This document shows positions 6,071-13,239 of a stretch of DNA of 15,263 nt, piece by piece. The notes under the pieces were generated by a model. It did not search any database. It was not told where the DNA came from and saw only the letters and a list, made by a program, of their open reading frames with translations. A program made the translations under genes and the position numbers. Source of the DNA: Oscillospiraceae bacterium (GTDB taxonomy: Bacteria; Bacillota; Clostridia; Oscillospirales; Ruminococcaceae); the NCBI GenBank assembly GCA_022792755.1, contig JAAWBP010000158.1, forward strand, positions 1 to 15,263, read 5' to 3'. Each line of letters starts with the position of its first letter. Position 1 is the stretch's first letter.

Positions 6071-7006
6071 TTGGCGTTTAGTCTTTTTAGCCCTGTTGAT
6101 AAGGCTGGCCCAGGAGTCGATAAAGAGCGCCCGCAGAAGAAGCGTTTCTTTTTGTTTTTTGAGCTGTATTTTCGAAAATTCAGCAAAATGATCTGTTCGA
6201 GCCTGCTTTACTGCCTGTTCTTGCTGCCCTCCGCGGCTTTGACCCTTCTGGGTTATCTCTTTGTTCGGGCGGCCCCCCTGAATTTGATCGGGATGGCGCT
6301 CGGCCTTGCGTTGATTGGCCCGGCGACCTGCGGCTTTACTTACCTTATGCGTCAGATGTCTTTGGAGCAGCCGGTTTTTATCTGGCATGATTTCTGGAGC
6401 AATCTCAAAAAGAACGCGAAGCAGGCACTGTGTTTCTCCTGCCTGGATGCTGTCGTCATCCTCCTGGTGGTGATCAGCCTCCAGTTTTCATTACAGCAGT
6501 TCAATGAAGGCGTGATGCAGTACATCATGGTTGTGGCCTATTGCGCGGTCGCTCTGGTTTTCCTCATGATGCATTACTACATCTACCTGATGATGATCAC
6601 GCTTGACCTCAAAATTTCTCAGCTGATTAAAAATGCATTGATCCTGGCTGTAGCAGGAATCAAAACCAATATCATCACCACCTTCTGGGTGCTGCTGCTG
6701 GTTGCCCTTCCCGCTGTGATGCTTCCAGTCGAGTTCTTCGTCTTGGCTGTCGTTTTTTTAACGCCGCTGTTTTATGCATCATTGATTGGATTTATCCTTG
6801 TTTTCAACTCGTTCCCGCACATCAGGAAACTGCTGATCGATCCTTACTATGAAGCGCATCCGGAGGCAAGGAAAAACAATCCGTTTGGCTATGAAGTGAT
6901 AGATGAGGAGGATGAGCCTATTTTTACTGACCTTGGAACCTTAGAGCCCAAGGCGGAAACTGCCGCTGCCCCAAAAACGCAGGGCGGCGGAAAAACGATT
7001 TCTTAA
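6071..7006 (+). CDS. DUF624 (YesL-like) membrane protein
   Basis: A 311-residue protein with about six membrane segments. The stretch IGPATCGFTYLMRQMSLEQP followed by a Trp- and Lys-rich loop (HDFWSNLKKNAKQ) is typical of DUF624/YesL proteins, whose role is unknown; some lie near carbohydrate uptake genes, none of which is present here. The C-terminal 55 or so residues are hydrophilic, acidic in the middle (DEEDEP) and end in a Gly/Ala/Lys-rich tail, longer than in most family members. I prefer the TTG at 6071: GAGAGGA at 6056-6062 is well spaced for it, while the in-frame ATG at 6062 directly abuts that site. The N-terminus is cytoplasmic and basic (KERPQKKR). Confidence 0.7.
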   Translation: MAFSLFSPVDKAGPGVDKERPQKKRFFLFFELYFRKFSKMICSSLLYCLFLLPSAALTLLGYLFVRAAPLNLIGMALGLALIGPATCGFTYLMRQMSLEQPVFIWHDFWSNLKKNAKQALCFSCLDAVVILLVVISLQFSLQQFNEGVMQYIMVVAYCAVALVFLMMHYYIYLMMITLDLKISQLIKNALILAVAGIKTNIITTFWVLLLVALPAVMLPVEFFVLAVVFLTPLFYASLIGFILVFNSFPHIRKLLIDPYYEAHPEARKNNPFGYEVIDEEDEPIFTDLGTLEPKAETAAAPKTQGGGKTIS

Positions 7007-7048
7007 TCGAAAGGCTGGGAAACCGTTTGGTTCGAAAGGAGTGTGTGA

Positions 7049-7903
7049 ATGGTGAAAGGTGACCTGCATTGCCACACCAAATTGTCGGACGGCTCGGAAG
7101 GGATCGAAAACGTCATTGCCCTTGCCAAGAGGATCGGGTTGGATTTCATTTCCCTGACCGATCATGACACCATGGCTTCTTTTTCCAGATCAAAAATTTT
7201 AGCGGAGCGGTACGGGATCAATGTGATTCCGGGCGTAGAGTTTTCCGCATACGATGAGCTGCGCAACCGCAAGGTGCACATTCTCTGCTACCTTCCTTTA
7301 AAGCCGGACCGGCTGGAAGGCCTGTGTATCCGCGCCAATGAATCCCGCAAAAAGGCCGGGAACGAGATGGCAAAGCTCGTCATGAAAAAGTATCCGATCA
7401 CAGCGGAAGCGATTACAAAGTATTCTGCCAGTTCTAACTGCATCTATAAGCAGCACATCATCCGTGCGCTGTTTGATGCAGGTTATACGACTTCGATTTA
7501 CGGTGGCCTTTTCCGCGAGCTTTTCAGCCGGAAAACGGGAAGTTGTCTGGTCGCCTACCGCTATCCCGATGTGTATGAAGTACTCGATTCGATCCACGAA
7601 GCGGGCGGTGTAGCAGTGATGGCCCACCCCAGCGTTTATAATTCAATGGAGCTTTTAAAGGAGCTGACAGAACAGAGCCTGCTGGATGGGGTGGAGATTC
7701 ACCACCCGCGGAACACGCCGGAAGATCAGGCGGTTTGCCTGGAGCTGGCGAAAGAACAGAATCTGCTGATCACCGGCGGTTCTGATTTTCACGGGATGTA
7801 TTCGTCGACAGACCGCAGTTATATCGGGAGCGAAACGGTTGGACGCGAGGCGCTGGATCAGCTGTTTACCAGATCGAATCAATATAAGGAGAGGACAAAA
7901 TAA
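7049..7903 (+). CDS. PHP-domain metal-dependent phosphoesterase (TrpH/YciV-like)
   Basis: A 284-residue protein with all PHP metal-site motifs in order: HCH at 7-9 in DLHCHTKLSDGS, TDHD at 37-40, GVEFSA with Glu64, His77, AHPS with His193, and GGSDFHG with Asp246 and His248. The 100-185 insertion matches the helical cap of the YciV/TrpH group. Members hydrolyse phosphate esters: Escherichia coli YciV (RNase AM) is a 5'-3' exonuclease, and others act on 3',5'-bisphosphonucleotides. Either activity is possible here. AAAGGAG at 7035-7041 precedes the ATG. Its stop TAA directly abuts the ATG of the malic enzyme gene, so the two are one operon, although no shared pathway is obvious. Confidence 0.9.
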   Translation: MVKGDLHCHTKLSDGSEGIENVIALAKRIGLDFISLTDHDTMASFSRSKILAERYGINVIPGVEFSAYDELRNRKVHILCYLPLKPDRLEGLCIRANESRKKAGNEMAKLVMKKYPITAEAITKYSASSNCIYKQHIIRALFDAGYTTSIYGGLFRELFSRKTGSCLVAYRYPDVYEVLDSIHEAGGVAVMAHPSVYNSMELLKELTEQSLLDGVEIHHPRNTPEDQAVCLELAKEQNLLITGGSDFHGMYSSTDRSYIGSETVGREALDQLFTRSNQYKERTK

Positions 7904-9070
7904 ATGGATGTGAAAGAACGGGCTGTTTTGGCCCATGAAAAGTGGAGGGGGAAGATCGAGGTTTCCTCCCGCGCGCCAATCAATAACCGCGAGGATCTGT
8001 CTGTGGCCTATACGCCTGGCGTTGCGCAGCCTTGCCTTGAAATTCAGAAAAATCCGGAGCGGTCGTATGAGCTGACCCGGAAGGGAAACCTGGTCGCCGT
8101 GATTACCGACGGCACCGCCGTTCTCGGGCTGGGGGACATCGGCCCGGAGGCTGCCATGCCGGTTATGGAAGGGAAATGCGCGCTCTTTAAGGAGTTTGCC
8201 GACGTCGATGCATTTCCGCTCTGCGTCGCTTCGAAGGATGTGGACGAAATTGTCCGCACCATCAGCCTGATTGCGCCCTCTTTCGGCGGGATCAATCTGG
8301 AGGATATCGCCGCGCCGCGCTGCTTTGAAATCGAGTCGAAGCTGAAAGAGATTTTGGATATCCCTGTTTTTCACGATGACCAGCACGGCACGGCGATTGT
8401 AGCGCTTGCCGCCTTGATCAACTCGGCGAAGCTCGCGGGGAAAAAGCTCGACGAAATGACGATGGTGATCAACGGCGCCGGAGCGGCTGGGATTGCGATC
8501 GCAAAGCTCATGCTGATGGTGGGCTTGAAAGATTTGATCCTCTGCGATGTCAACGGGATCATTCACGAGGGTGCGCCCGGTTTAAACGATGCGCAAAAGC
8601 GGCTGGGCCGTGTGACCAACCGCTCCGGTAAAAGGGGAACGCTTGCCGATGCACTGGTGGGGGCCGACGTTTTTCTCGGCGTCTCCCGTCCGAACCTTGT
8701 CACAGCCGAGATGATCGCCTCGATGGCGGAAAAGCCGGTCGTCTTTGCAATGGCGAATCCCGCCCCGGAAATCCTTCCGGAAGACGCGCTCAAAGGTGGG
8801 GCTTTTATTGTTGGAACCGGGCGGAGTGATTATCCGAACCAGATCAATAATGTGCTCGCGTTTCCGGGGATTTTCAAGGGTGCTTTGCAGGCTCGTGTCA
8901 GCGACATCACGGATGAAATGAAGCTCGCCGCCGCTTATGGGATTGCCTCTATTATCCCGGAGGAGGAGCTGAGAACGGATTACATCCTGCCCGACGTTTT
9001 CAATAAAAAGGTAGTCGAACAGGTGGCAAAGGCCGTTTACGACATCGGCGTTCAGTCGAAGCAGCAATAA
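7904..9070 (+). CDS. Malic enzyme (oxaloacetate-decarboxylating malate dehydrogenase), short bacterial form
   Basis: A 388-residue cytoplasmic enzyme of the usual length for the short prokaryotic type. It converts malate to pyruvate and CO2 with reduction of NAD(P). Visible elements: YTPGVA at 36-41 with the catalytic Tyr36, EGKCALFKEF with catalytic Lys91, the metal ligands Glu132-Asp133 and Asp159 (HDDQHGTAI), the Rossmann loop GAGAAG at 191-196, and FAMANPAPEI plus GRSDYPNQINNV in the C-terminal part. The second Rossmann strand ends at Asp215, which suggests NAD rather than NADP, but this is inference. AAGGAGAGG at 7887-7895, inside the end of the PHP gene, is the ribosome site. The TSCPD gene follows after 16 bases. 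It links the C4-acid and pyruvate pools of a fermentative metabolism. Confidence 0.96.
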   Translation: MDVKERAVLAHEKWRGKIEVSSRAPINNREDLSVAYTPGVAQPCLEIQKNPERSYELTRKGNLVAVITDGTAVLGLGDIGPEAAMPVMEGKCALFKEFADVDAFPLCVASKDVDEIVRTISLIAPSFGGINLEDIAAPRCFEIESKLKEILDIPVFHDDQHGTAIVALAALINSAKLAGKKLDEMTMVINGAGAAGIAIAKLMLMVGLKDLILCDVNGIIHEGAPGLNDAQKRLGRVTNRSGKRGTLADALVGADVFLGVSRPNLVTAEMIASMAEKPVVFAMANPAPEILPEDALKGGAFIVGTGRSDYPNQINNVLAFPGIFKGALQARVSDITDEMKLAAAYGIASIIPEEELRTDYILPDVFNKKVVEQVAKAVYDIGVQSKQQ

Positions 9071-9086
9071 TTGAGGGGGAAGCGTT

Positions 9087-9329
9087 ATGACGATCGAATA
9101 CACGCCGCACGGCGTCTGTTCCAAAAAAATCACCGTGGATGTGGACGAAAACAGAATTGTCACTTCGGTGAAATTCACAGGGGGTTGCAGCGGAAATACA
9201 CAGGGGGTCGCCGCCCTTGCAGTGGGAAAGCCGGTAGATGAGTTGATCGAAAAGCTCTCCGGCATCAAGTGTGGATTAAAAAGTACGTCCTGCCCCGCTC
9301 AGCTGGCGGAGGCGCTGAAAAAGGCGTAG
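9087..9329 (+). CDS. TSCPD-domain small protein (TIGR03905 family)
   Basis: An 80-residue protein that is almost entirely one TSCPD domain, named after the conserved Thr-Ser-Cys-Pro-Asp motif. Here the motif reads TSCPAQ at 67-72, with Ala in place of Asp. Four cysteines (12, 32, 60, 69) fit the four-Cys TIGR03905 family of Clostridia. The domain also forms the C-terminus of vitamin B12-dependent ribonucleotide reductases, but no enzymatic role is known for the stand-alone form. A metal or Fe-S ligand role for the four Cys is plausible but unproven. GAGGGGGA at 9073-9080 precedes the ATG. It ends the operon; two hairpins follow. Confidence 0.85.
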   Translation: MTIEYTPHGVCSKKITVDVDENRIVTSVKFTGGCSGNTQGVAALAVGKPVDELIEKLSGIKCGLKSTSCPAQLAEALKKA

Positions 9330-9381
9330 GAAGCAGCCCGTTTAGACCGAGATGAAAAGCGGCCGCAGAGTAGGGGGAGCC

Positions 9382-9437
9382 GGCGGTTTTGGACGGTGAG
9401 GAAGCCCTCACTGTCAGGCCGTCCAATGCGCCTTTTT
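9382..9437 (+). terminator. Rho-independent terminator with nested stem, end of the PHP/malic/TSCPD operon
   Basis: An outer stem pairs GGCG (9382-9385) with CGCC (9429-9432) and TTGGACG (9389-9395) with CGTCCAA (9420-9426). An inner stem pairs GTGAGG (9396-9401) with CCTCAC (9406-9411) around AAGC, leaving an asymmetric bulge at 9412-9419. TTTTT follows at 9433-9437. The GC-rich bases 9330-9381 before it hold no gene I can see. Confidence 0.75.
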
Positions 9438-9482
9438 CTGAAATGCTGGAATTCCTATCCCTTGCGATTCAATCAACAACCA

Positions 9483-9522
9483 AAAACGCCATGCAGACGG
9501 ATATCCGTCTGCATGGCGTTTT
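9483..9522. terminator. Perfect 40-base palindrome, bidirectional terminator between convergent operons
   Basis: Bases 9483-9522 are a perfect palindrome, centred between 9502 and 9503 on GGAT|ATCC, with AAAA at one end and TTTT at the other, so each strand ends in a T run. It lies between the + strand TSCPD gene and the - strand Fur gene and can serve both. The rest of the 267-base gap (9523-9596) shows only low-complexity sequence. Confidence 0.8.
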
Positions 9523-9596
9523 GATCTTTCGGTGGTTTTGAAGAAAAACCGGTCATTTCATTCAGGCGGCTGTCACGGCTTTTTGCCCACTTTGCT

Positions 9597-10019
9597 TTAC
9601 TTTTTAAACTTTTCCTTTTGAGCACATTGCGGACAAACACCGCTGATTTCAAAGTGATGCCCGGTGATCCGGTAGCCGGTATTCACCCTGAGATCGCGCT
9701 CCAACTGCTCTAAGGGACAGACGTCGATCGGGATGCTTTCGTGGCATCGCTCACAGACCAGCCGATGGCTGTGCTGTTCCCGATTAAACTGGTAGTAAAT
9801 CCGGCCATCCTGATGGGGACTTTTATGGAGCAGATGGTGTTCGGCCATCGAGTTTAAAGCCCGGTAAACGGTGGAGAGATCACAGCTTTGCTCTTTCGGC
9901 AGTTTTTCATAAATCTCTTCCGCTGCAAGCGCCTCGCCGCTGTCGGCTAAAATCCGCAGCATCGCGCACCGGCGGGGCGTCGCTTTGAGACCTGCTTCTT
10001 TTAGTAACTTTTGTTCCAT
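9597..10019 (-). CDS. Fur-family metal-dependent transcriptional repressor
   Basis: A 140-residue protein with the Fur fold: an N-terminal winged helix (LKATPRRCAMLRIL, then DLSTVYRALNSM at 47-58 as recognition helix) and a C-terminal dimerisation domain. Structural zinc ligands are C89/C92 (VCERC) and C129/C132 (CPQC). The regulatory site is suggested by HSH at 83-85 and HH at 121-122. Fur, Zur, PerR and Mur cannot be told apart safely by eye. The gene starts 14 bases after the permease gene on the same strand, so it is the second gene of that operon, and the inverted repeat at the operon promoter is its likely binding site, giving autoregulation. Its 3' end faces the palindromic terminator. 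Confidence 0.9.
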   Translation of the reverse strand: MEQKLLKEAGLKATPRRCAMLRILADSGEALAAEEIYEKLPKEQSCDLSTVYRALNSMAEHHLLHKSPHQDGRIYYQFNREQHSHRLVCERCHESIPIDVCPLEQLERDLRVNTGYRITGHHFEISGVCPQCAQKEKFKK

Positions 10020-10033
10020 ATCGCATCACCGCC

Positions 10034-10888
10034 TTAAAAAAGCTGGATCACCATTCCGGAGGCGACCCCTACAATGTAAAGCAGCAGGGTAATTAAAAGG
10101 TTCTCTTTGACATTCCGGTTGACCCGGTACAATACTGCGATCCCGACCCCTGCGCTGGTACAAAGGCCCGCAATGGCTGAACCGAAGCTGATGCTCCCCG
10201 CAAGATATAATTCGGTCAGCAGCACCGAGGCGGCGCAGTTTGGAATAAAACCGATCAGCCCAGCTACCAACGGCTGAAACGCGCTTCCTGTCAGGAGGAT
10301 GGAGGCGAGCGTCTCTTCCCCGATCAGCTCGACGCATAGGTTTAAAATCAGAAGCACGGCAAAGATGAATAAGAAGATACTCAGGGTGTGGCGGAGCGCC
10401 GAACCCCAGATGCCGTGTTCGCAATGACAGGTTTTGCACATTTCGTGGATGGCTTCTTCCTCGCTCTTTTCAGGGCTGCTTTTGCGAATTCTGCCGGCGG
10501 TCAAGTCGATCGCAAGGCCGGCGATTACGGCGATTGCGACCTTGAGCCCCAGCAGGGCGAACATCATCGGATAAGCCTCGGGGTGGGCCAGCATCAGCGG
10601 AAGCGCTTCGTCTGACGTGGAAAGGAAGACAGCTGCCAGCGTTCCTACCGAGATCACCTTTCCTGCATAGAGGTTCGCAGCCGTCACTGAAAAACCGCAT
10701 TGGGGCACACAACCCAGGATAGCGCCTCCAACCGCTCCTAATTTGCTCGAACCGAGCACATGCGCGAGCTTGGCGGAAGAGCGGTGCTCGATATACTCTA
10801 AGATCAGGTAGGCGATAAAAAGAAAAGGAAGCATTTTCAGTGAATCTAAAAACGCATCCAAAAAAATATCAAGAAATAGTTCCCACAT
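10034..10888 (-). CDS. Heavy-metal permease, ArsP_2-like (annotated arsenic efflux or manganese transporter family)
   Basis: A 284-residue polytopic membrane protein. Two similar halves are visible: GCVPQCGFSV (59-68) followed by NLYAGKVISVGT, and GFIPNCAASV (213-222) followed by ELYLAGSISFGS. This points to an internally duplicated transporter of the PF11449/YraQ type. Between the halves is a charged cytoplasmic loop (133-160) ending in a Cys/His cluster with H148, C151, C154, H155, C156 and H158, a likely metal site. Substrate is unproven; family members have been labelled arsenic or manganese transporters. I chose the start at 10888 (MWELFLDIF) because it lies after the -10 box and operator, with a GAGGTG site; an in-frame ATG at 10951 lies on the -35 box. 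It is first in an operon with the Fur gene. Confidence 0.75.
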   Translation of the reverse strand: MWELFLDIFLDAFLDSLKMLPFLFIAYLILEYIEHRSSAKLAHVLGSSKLGAVGGAILGCVPQCGFSVTAANLYAGKVISVGTLAAVFLSTSDEALPLMLAHPEAYPMMFALLGLKVAIAVIAGLAIDLTAGRIRKSSPEKSEEEAIHEMCKTCHCEHGIWGSALRHTLSIFLFIFAVLLILNLCVELIGEETLASILLTGSAFQPLVAGLIGFIPNCAASVLLTELYLAGSISFGSAIAGLCTSAGVGIAVLYRVNRNVKENLLITLLLYIVGVASGMVIQLF

Positions 10889-10901
10889 CTGGCGGCACCT
10901 C

Positions 10902-10922
10902 AAACGCAAATAATTTGCGTTT
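10902..10922 (-). promoter_or_regulatory. Perfect 10-1-10 inverted repeat, likely Fur-family operator
   Basis: AAACGCAAAT (10902-10911) and its exact complement (10913-10922) flank a single A at 10912. The layout is that of Fur-family boxes (7-1-7 core, 10-1-10 in Bacillus Zur sites), but the CGC/GCG inner bases differ from the Bacillus Fur, PerR and Zur consensus. It abuts the -10 box on its downstream side, where bound repressor would block initiation. Confidence 0.75.
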
Positions 10923-10951
10923 ATTTTACCCGAAATTATTTGAATTGTCAA
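10923..10951 (-). promoter_or_regulatory. Vegetative promoter of the permease-fur operon
   Basis: Read on the minus strand, TTGACA (10951-10946) and TAAAAT (10928-10923) are 17 bases apart: a perfect -35 box and a near-perfect -10 box. The predicted start falls within the inverted repeat. Confidence 0.85.
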
Positions 10952-11085
10952 TCGAAAAAAGTATTTTTCCTCTGCCGGACTTAAATTGCCCCTCTCGATT
11001 TCGTTCGCATCTTTCGGATATCTTAATACAAATAGTACTTTTTATTTCGGTTATACTATTTTGTATAGAGAAAGGCGGTATGATC

Positions 11086-13077
11086 ATGCCAAATAAGCTT
11101 GAAAATGAAAGATCCCCCTACCTTTTACAGCACAAGGATAACCCTGTCAGCTGGTATCCGTGGGGTGAGGCGGCTTTTGAGAAGGCAAAATCGGAGGATA
11201 AACCAATTTTTCTGAGCATCGGATATTCCACCTGCCACTGGTGTCATGTCATGGCGCATGAATCCTTTGAAGACTCTGAGGTTGCCAGGCTGCTCGACGA
11301 CTATGTCTGCATTAAAGTGGATCGTGAAGAGCGCCCCGATATCGACGCCGTCTATATGGCGGTCTGTCAAGCGCTGACCGGATCAGGCGGCTGGCCGCTG
11401 ACCATCTTCATGACGCCGGAACAAAAACCGTTTTTTGCAGGAACTTACTTTCCGAAGGAAAATCGGTATGGGCGGCAGGGGCTTATGGATTTACTCCGTC
11501 AAGTCACCCTCCTCTGGAAATTGGAGCGGGAGAAGCTGTTGGAGTCCAGTGAAAAAATTACGGCAGTGCTGAAACAGTATCATTCGGCAGCTTCGGGTGA
11601 AGCAGACCGGGCGATTTTAAAGAAAGCATACCAGCAGCTGCTTCAAACCTTTGATCCTGTCTGGGGCGGGTTCGGCGGGGCGCCTAAATTCCCAACGCCG
11701 CATAATCTGCTCTTTCTGATGCGGATGTATAAAGCGGAGAAGATGCCGGAAGCCCTGCAAATGGTGGAGGTCACCCTGAAACATATGGCAAACGGCGGGA
11801 TCTTCGACCAGATCGGCGGCGGCTTTTCCCGCTATTCCACCGACGGACGGTGGCTGGTTCCTCATTTTGAAAAGATGCTGTATGACAACGCACTGTTGAT
11901 TTTGGCTTATCTGGAGGCATTTCAGCTCACGAAGAACCCATTCTATGCCGACATTGCAAAACGGACGGCTGATTATATCCTGGAGGAGTTGACCGATCCC
12001 GAAGGCGGGTTTTACTGCGGGCAGGATGCCGACAGCGACGGCGTCGAAGGGAAATATTACCTCTTTACCCCCGATGAAGTGGCTCGGGCGGTTGGAAAAG
12101 AGGACGGAGCGGAATTCTGCCGCCTATATAACGTGACAGAGCGGGGAAATTTTGAGGGAAAGAGCATCCCCAACCGCATCGGCCAAACCGGAGCGGGATG
12201 GAATGCGGATGACCCCCGGATAAAATGCCTTTACGAATTTAGAAAAGCGAGGGTGCGGCTTCATCTCGACAACAAAATTTTGCTGTCCTGGAACGGGTGG
12301 ACGATGACCGCACTGACAAGGGCCGGCCTGGTTTTGAACGATTCCCGCTATACGGAAGCTGCGGTAAAAGCGCAGGAGTTTATCTCTGCAAAGATGGCGT
12401 CTGCCGGCAGCCGGCTTTTCCTCCGCTATTGTGATGGAGAGGCCGCACATGCCGGCCAGCTCGACGATTATGCAGTGTACACGCTCGCCCTGCTCGAGCT
12501 GTATCGCGCTTCGTTTGAGGCCGGCTATTTGAAAGAGGCGGTGTTCCGGGCAAAACAGATGATGGATTTATTTGAAGACAAAGAAGACGGCGGCTATTAT
12601 CTGACCGCCCACGATGCCGAAGCGCTGATTTCCCGCCCGAAAGAAACTTACGACGGAGCGATTCCATCCGGCAATGCCGCCGCAGAACTGGTGTTGGAAG
12701 AACTCGCGTCTCTTACGGGAGAAACACCGTTTCGGGAAGCGGCCGACCGGCAGCACCGCTTTATGGCGGGCCAGGCGGTGGAATATCCGGCGGCACATTG
12801 CTTTGCTTTAATGGCTATGGCAAAGTCGCTCAATCCGCACAAAGAGCTGATCGCTACAGGGAGCGGGATCCCAAAAGAACTCCTCACCTACCTTCGGGAA
12901 CATCCGGCACAGGATTTGAGCATCCTTTTTAAATCGGCTGAAAACGAGCGGGGGCTGGCAGAGATCGCACCCTTTACCGCCTCCTATCCGGCGTCCGAGG
13001 ATCCCATGTGGTATCTCTGTGAAAATGGAACCTGCCACGCCCCGCAAACGGATTTTAACCAGCTGAATTTATCCTAA
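11086..13077 (+). CDS. DUF255 / YyaL-type thioredoxin-domain protein (SSP411 family)
   Basis: A 663-residue protein matching the YyaL/SPATA20 family along its whole length. The N-terminus ERSPYLLQHKDNPVSWYPWG and the thioredoxin-like motif with C50 and C53 (STCHWCH), followed by ESFED, are diagnostic. From about residue 190 the sequence is an alpha-helical barrel-type domain (GGAPKFPTPH, GGIFDQIGGGFSRYS, PHFEKMLYDNA, QDADSDGVEGKYY) resembling N-acylglucosamine epimerase folds. Biochemical function is unknown. I prefer the ATG at 11086, 7 bases after AGGCGG (11073-11078); an ATG at 11080 is too close. The frame is open back to 10840, but that part covers the divergent promoter and is not coding. 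A TATACT at 11052-11057 may be its -10 box, with no clear -35. It is divergent from the permease operon. Confidence 0.92.
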   Translation: MPNKLENERSPYLLQHKDNPVSWYPWGEAAFEKAKSEDKPIFLSIGYSTCHWCHVMAHESFEDSEVARLLDDYVCIKVDREERPDIDAVYMAVCQALTGSGGWPLTIFMTPEQKPFFAGTYFPKENRYGRQGLMDLLRQVTLLWKLEREKLLESSEKITAVLKQYHSAASGEADRAILKKAYQQLLQTFDPVWGGFGGAPKFPTPHNLLFLMRMYKAEKMPEALQMVEVTLKHMANGGIFDQIGGGFSRYSTDGRWLVPHFEKMLYDNALLILAYLEAFQLTKNPFYADIAKRTADYILEELTDPEGGFYCGQDADSDGVEGKYYLFTPDEVARAVGKEDGAEFCRLYNVTERGNFEGKSIPNRIGQTGAGWNADDPRIKCLYEFRKARVRLHLDNKILLSWNGWTMTALTRAGLVLNDSRYTEAAVKAQEFISAKMASAGSRLFLRYCDGEAAHAGQLDDYAVYTLALLELYRASFEAGYLKEAVFRAKQMMDLFEDKEDGGYYLTAHDAEALISRPKETYDGAIPSGNAAAELVLEELASLTGETPFREAADRQHRFMAGQAVEYPAAHCFALMAMAKSLNPHKELIATGSGIPKELLTYLREHPAQDLSILFKSAENERGLAEIAPFTASYPASEDPMWYLCENGTCHAPQTDFNQLNLS

Positions 13078-13080
13078 AAC

Positions 13081-13114
13081 CCCGCTCCCATTTTCATGGG
13101 AGCGGGCTCATTTT
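13081..13114 (+). terminator. Rho-independent terminator of the DUF255 gene
   Basis: CCCGCTCCCA (13081-13090) pairs perfectly with 13097-13106 around a six-base TTTTCA loop, then CTCATTTTC follows. It begins 3 bases after the stop codon. The T run is short, but the stem is long and GC-rich. The next 70 bases (13115-13183) are AT-rich without a gene. Confidence 0.8.
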
Positions 13115-13183
13115 CAAAAAGAATTTTGAAGGGATCGTTTCAGAGAATTATTTACGATAATTAAGAAATTTTTCCACTCCCCC

Positions 13184-13214
13184 TTGACTCTGACGCAGCG
13201 TCATGGTTTATACT
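13184..13214 (+). promoter_or_regulatory. MerR-type promoter with 19-base spacer and dyad operator
   Basis: TTGACT (13184-13189) and TATACT (13209-13214) are 19 bases apart, the over-long spacing typical of promoters activated by MerR-family proteins. Within the spacer lies a perfect dyad, TGACGC (13191-13196) and GCGTCA (13198-13203) around one A. The regulator gene begins 25 bases downstream, so autoregulation is the natural reading. Confidence 0.88.
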
Positions 13215-13239
13215 GTGTTTACACGGGAGGGGAAACAAT

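Noticed and set aside
7655..8566. A 303-codon open frame on the minus strand opposite the PHP and malic enzyme genes.
   Set aside because: It is antisense to two well-conserved enzymes with full motif sets, has no recognisable family pattern and no good ribosome site; it mirrors the codon bias of the + strand genes.
9330..9440. Possible riboswitch or T-box-like RNA in the GC-rich stretch after the TSCPD gene.
   Set aside because: I could not match any conserved riboswitch core or the T-box antiterminator; it lies at an operon end with no downstream + strand gene, and the nested stem plus T run is explained as a terminator.
9483..9522. The 40-base palindrome as a recombination site or transposon end.
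   Set aside because: No integrase, transposase, target duplication or second copy is in the window; position between convergent genes and terminal T runs fit a bidirectional terminator.
10840..11085. Upstream extension of the DUF255 frame giving an 82-residue longer protein.
   Set aside because: It crosses the divergent permease promoter and operator, has no ribosome site, and the family's conserved N-terminus begins right after 11086.
13146..13162. AATTAT and ATAATT inverted repeat upstream of the MerR promoter.
   Set aside because: Short and in an AT-rich stretch, so chance is likely; the dyad inside the promoter spacer explains the regulation better.
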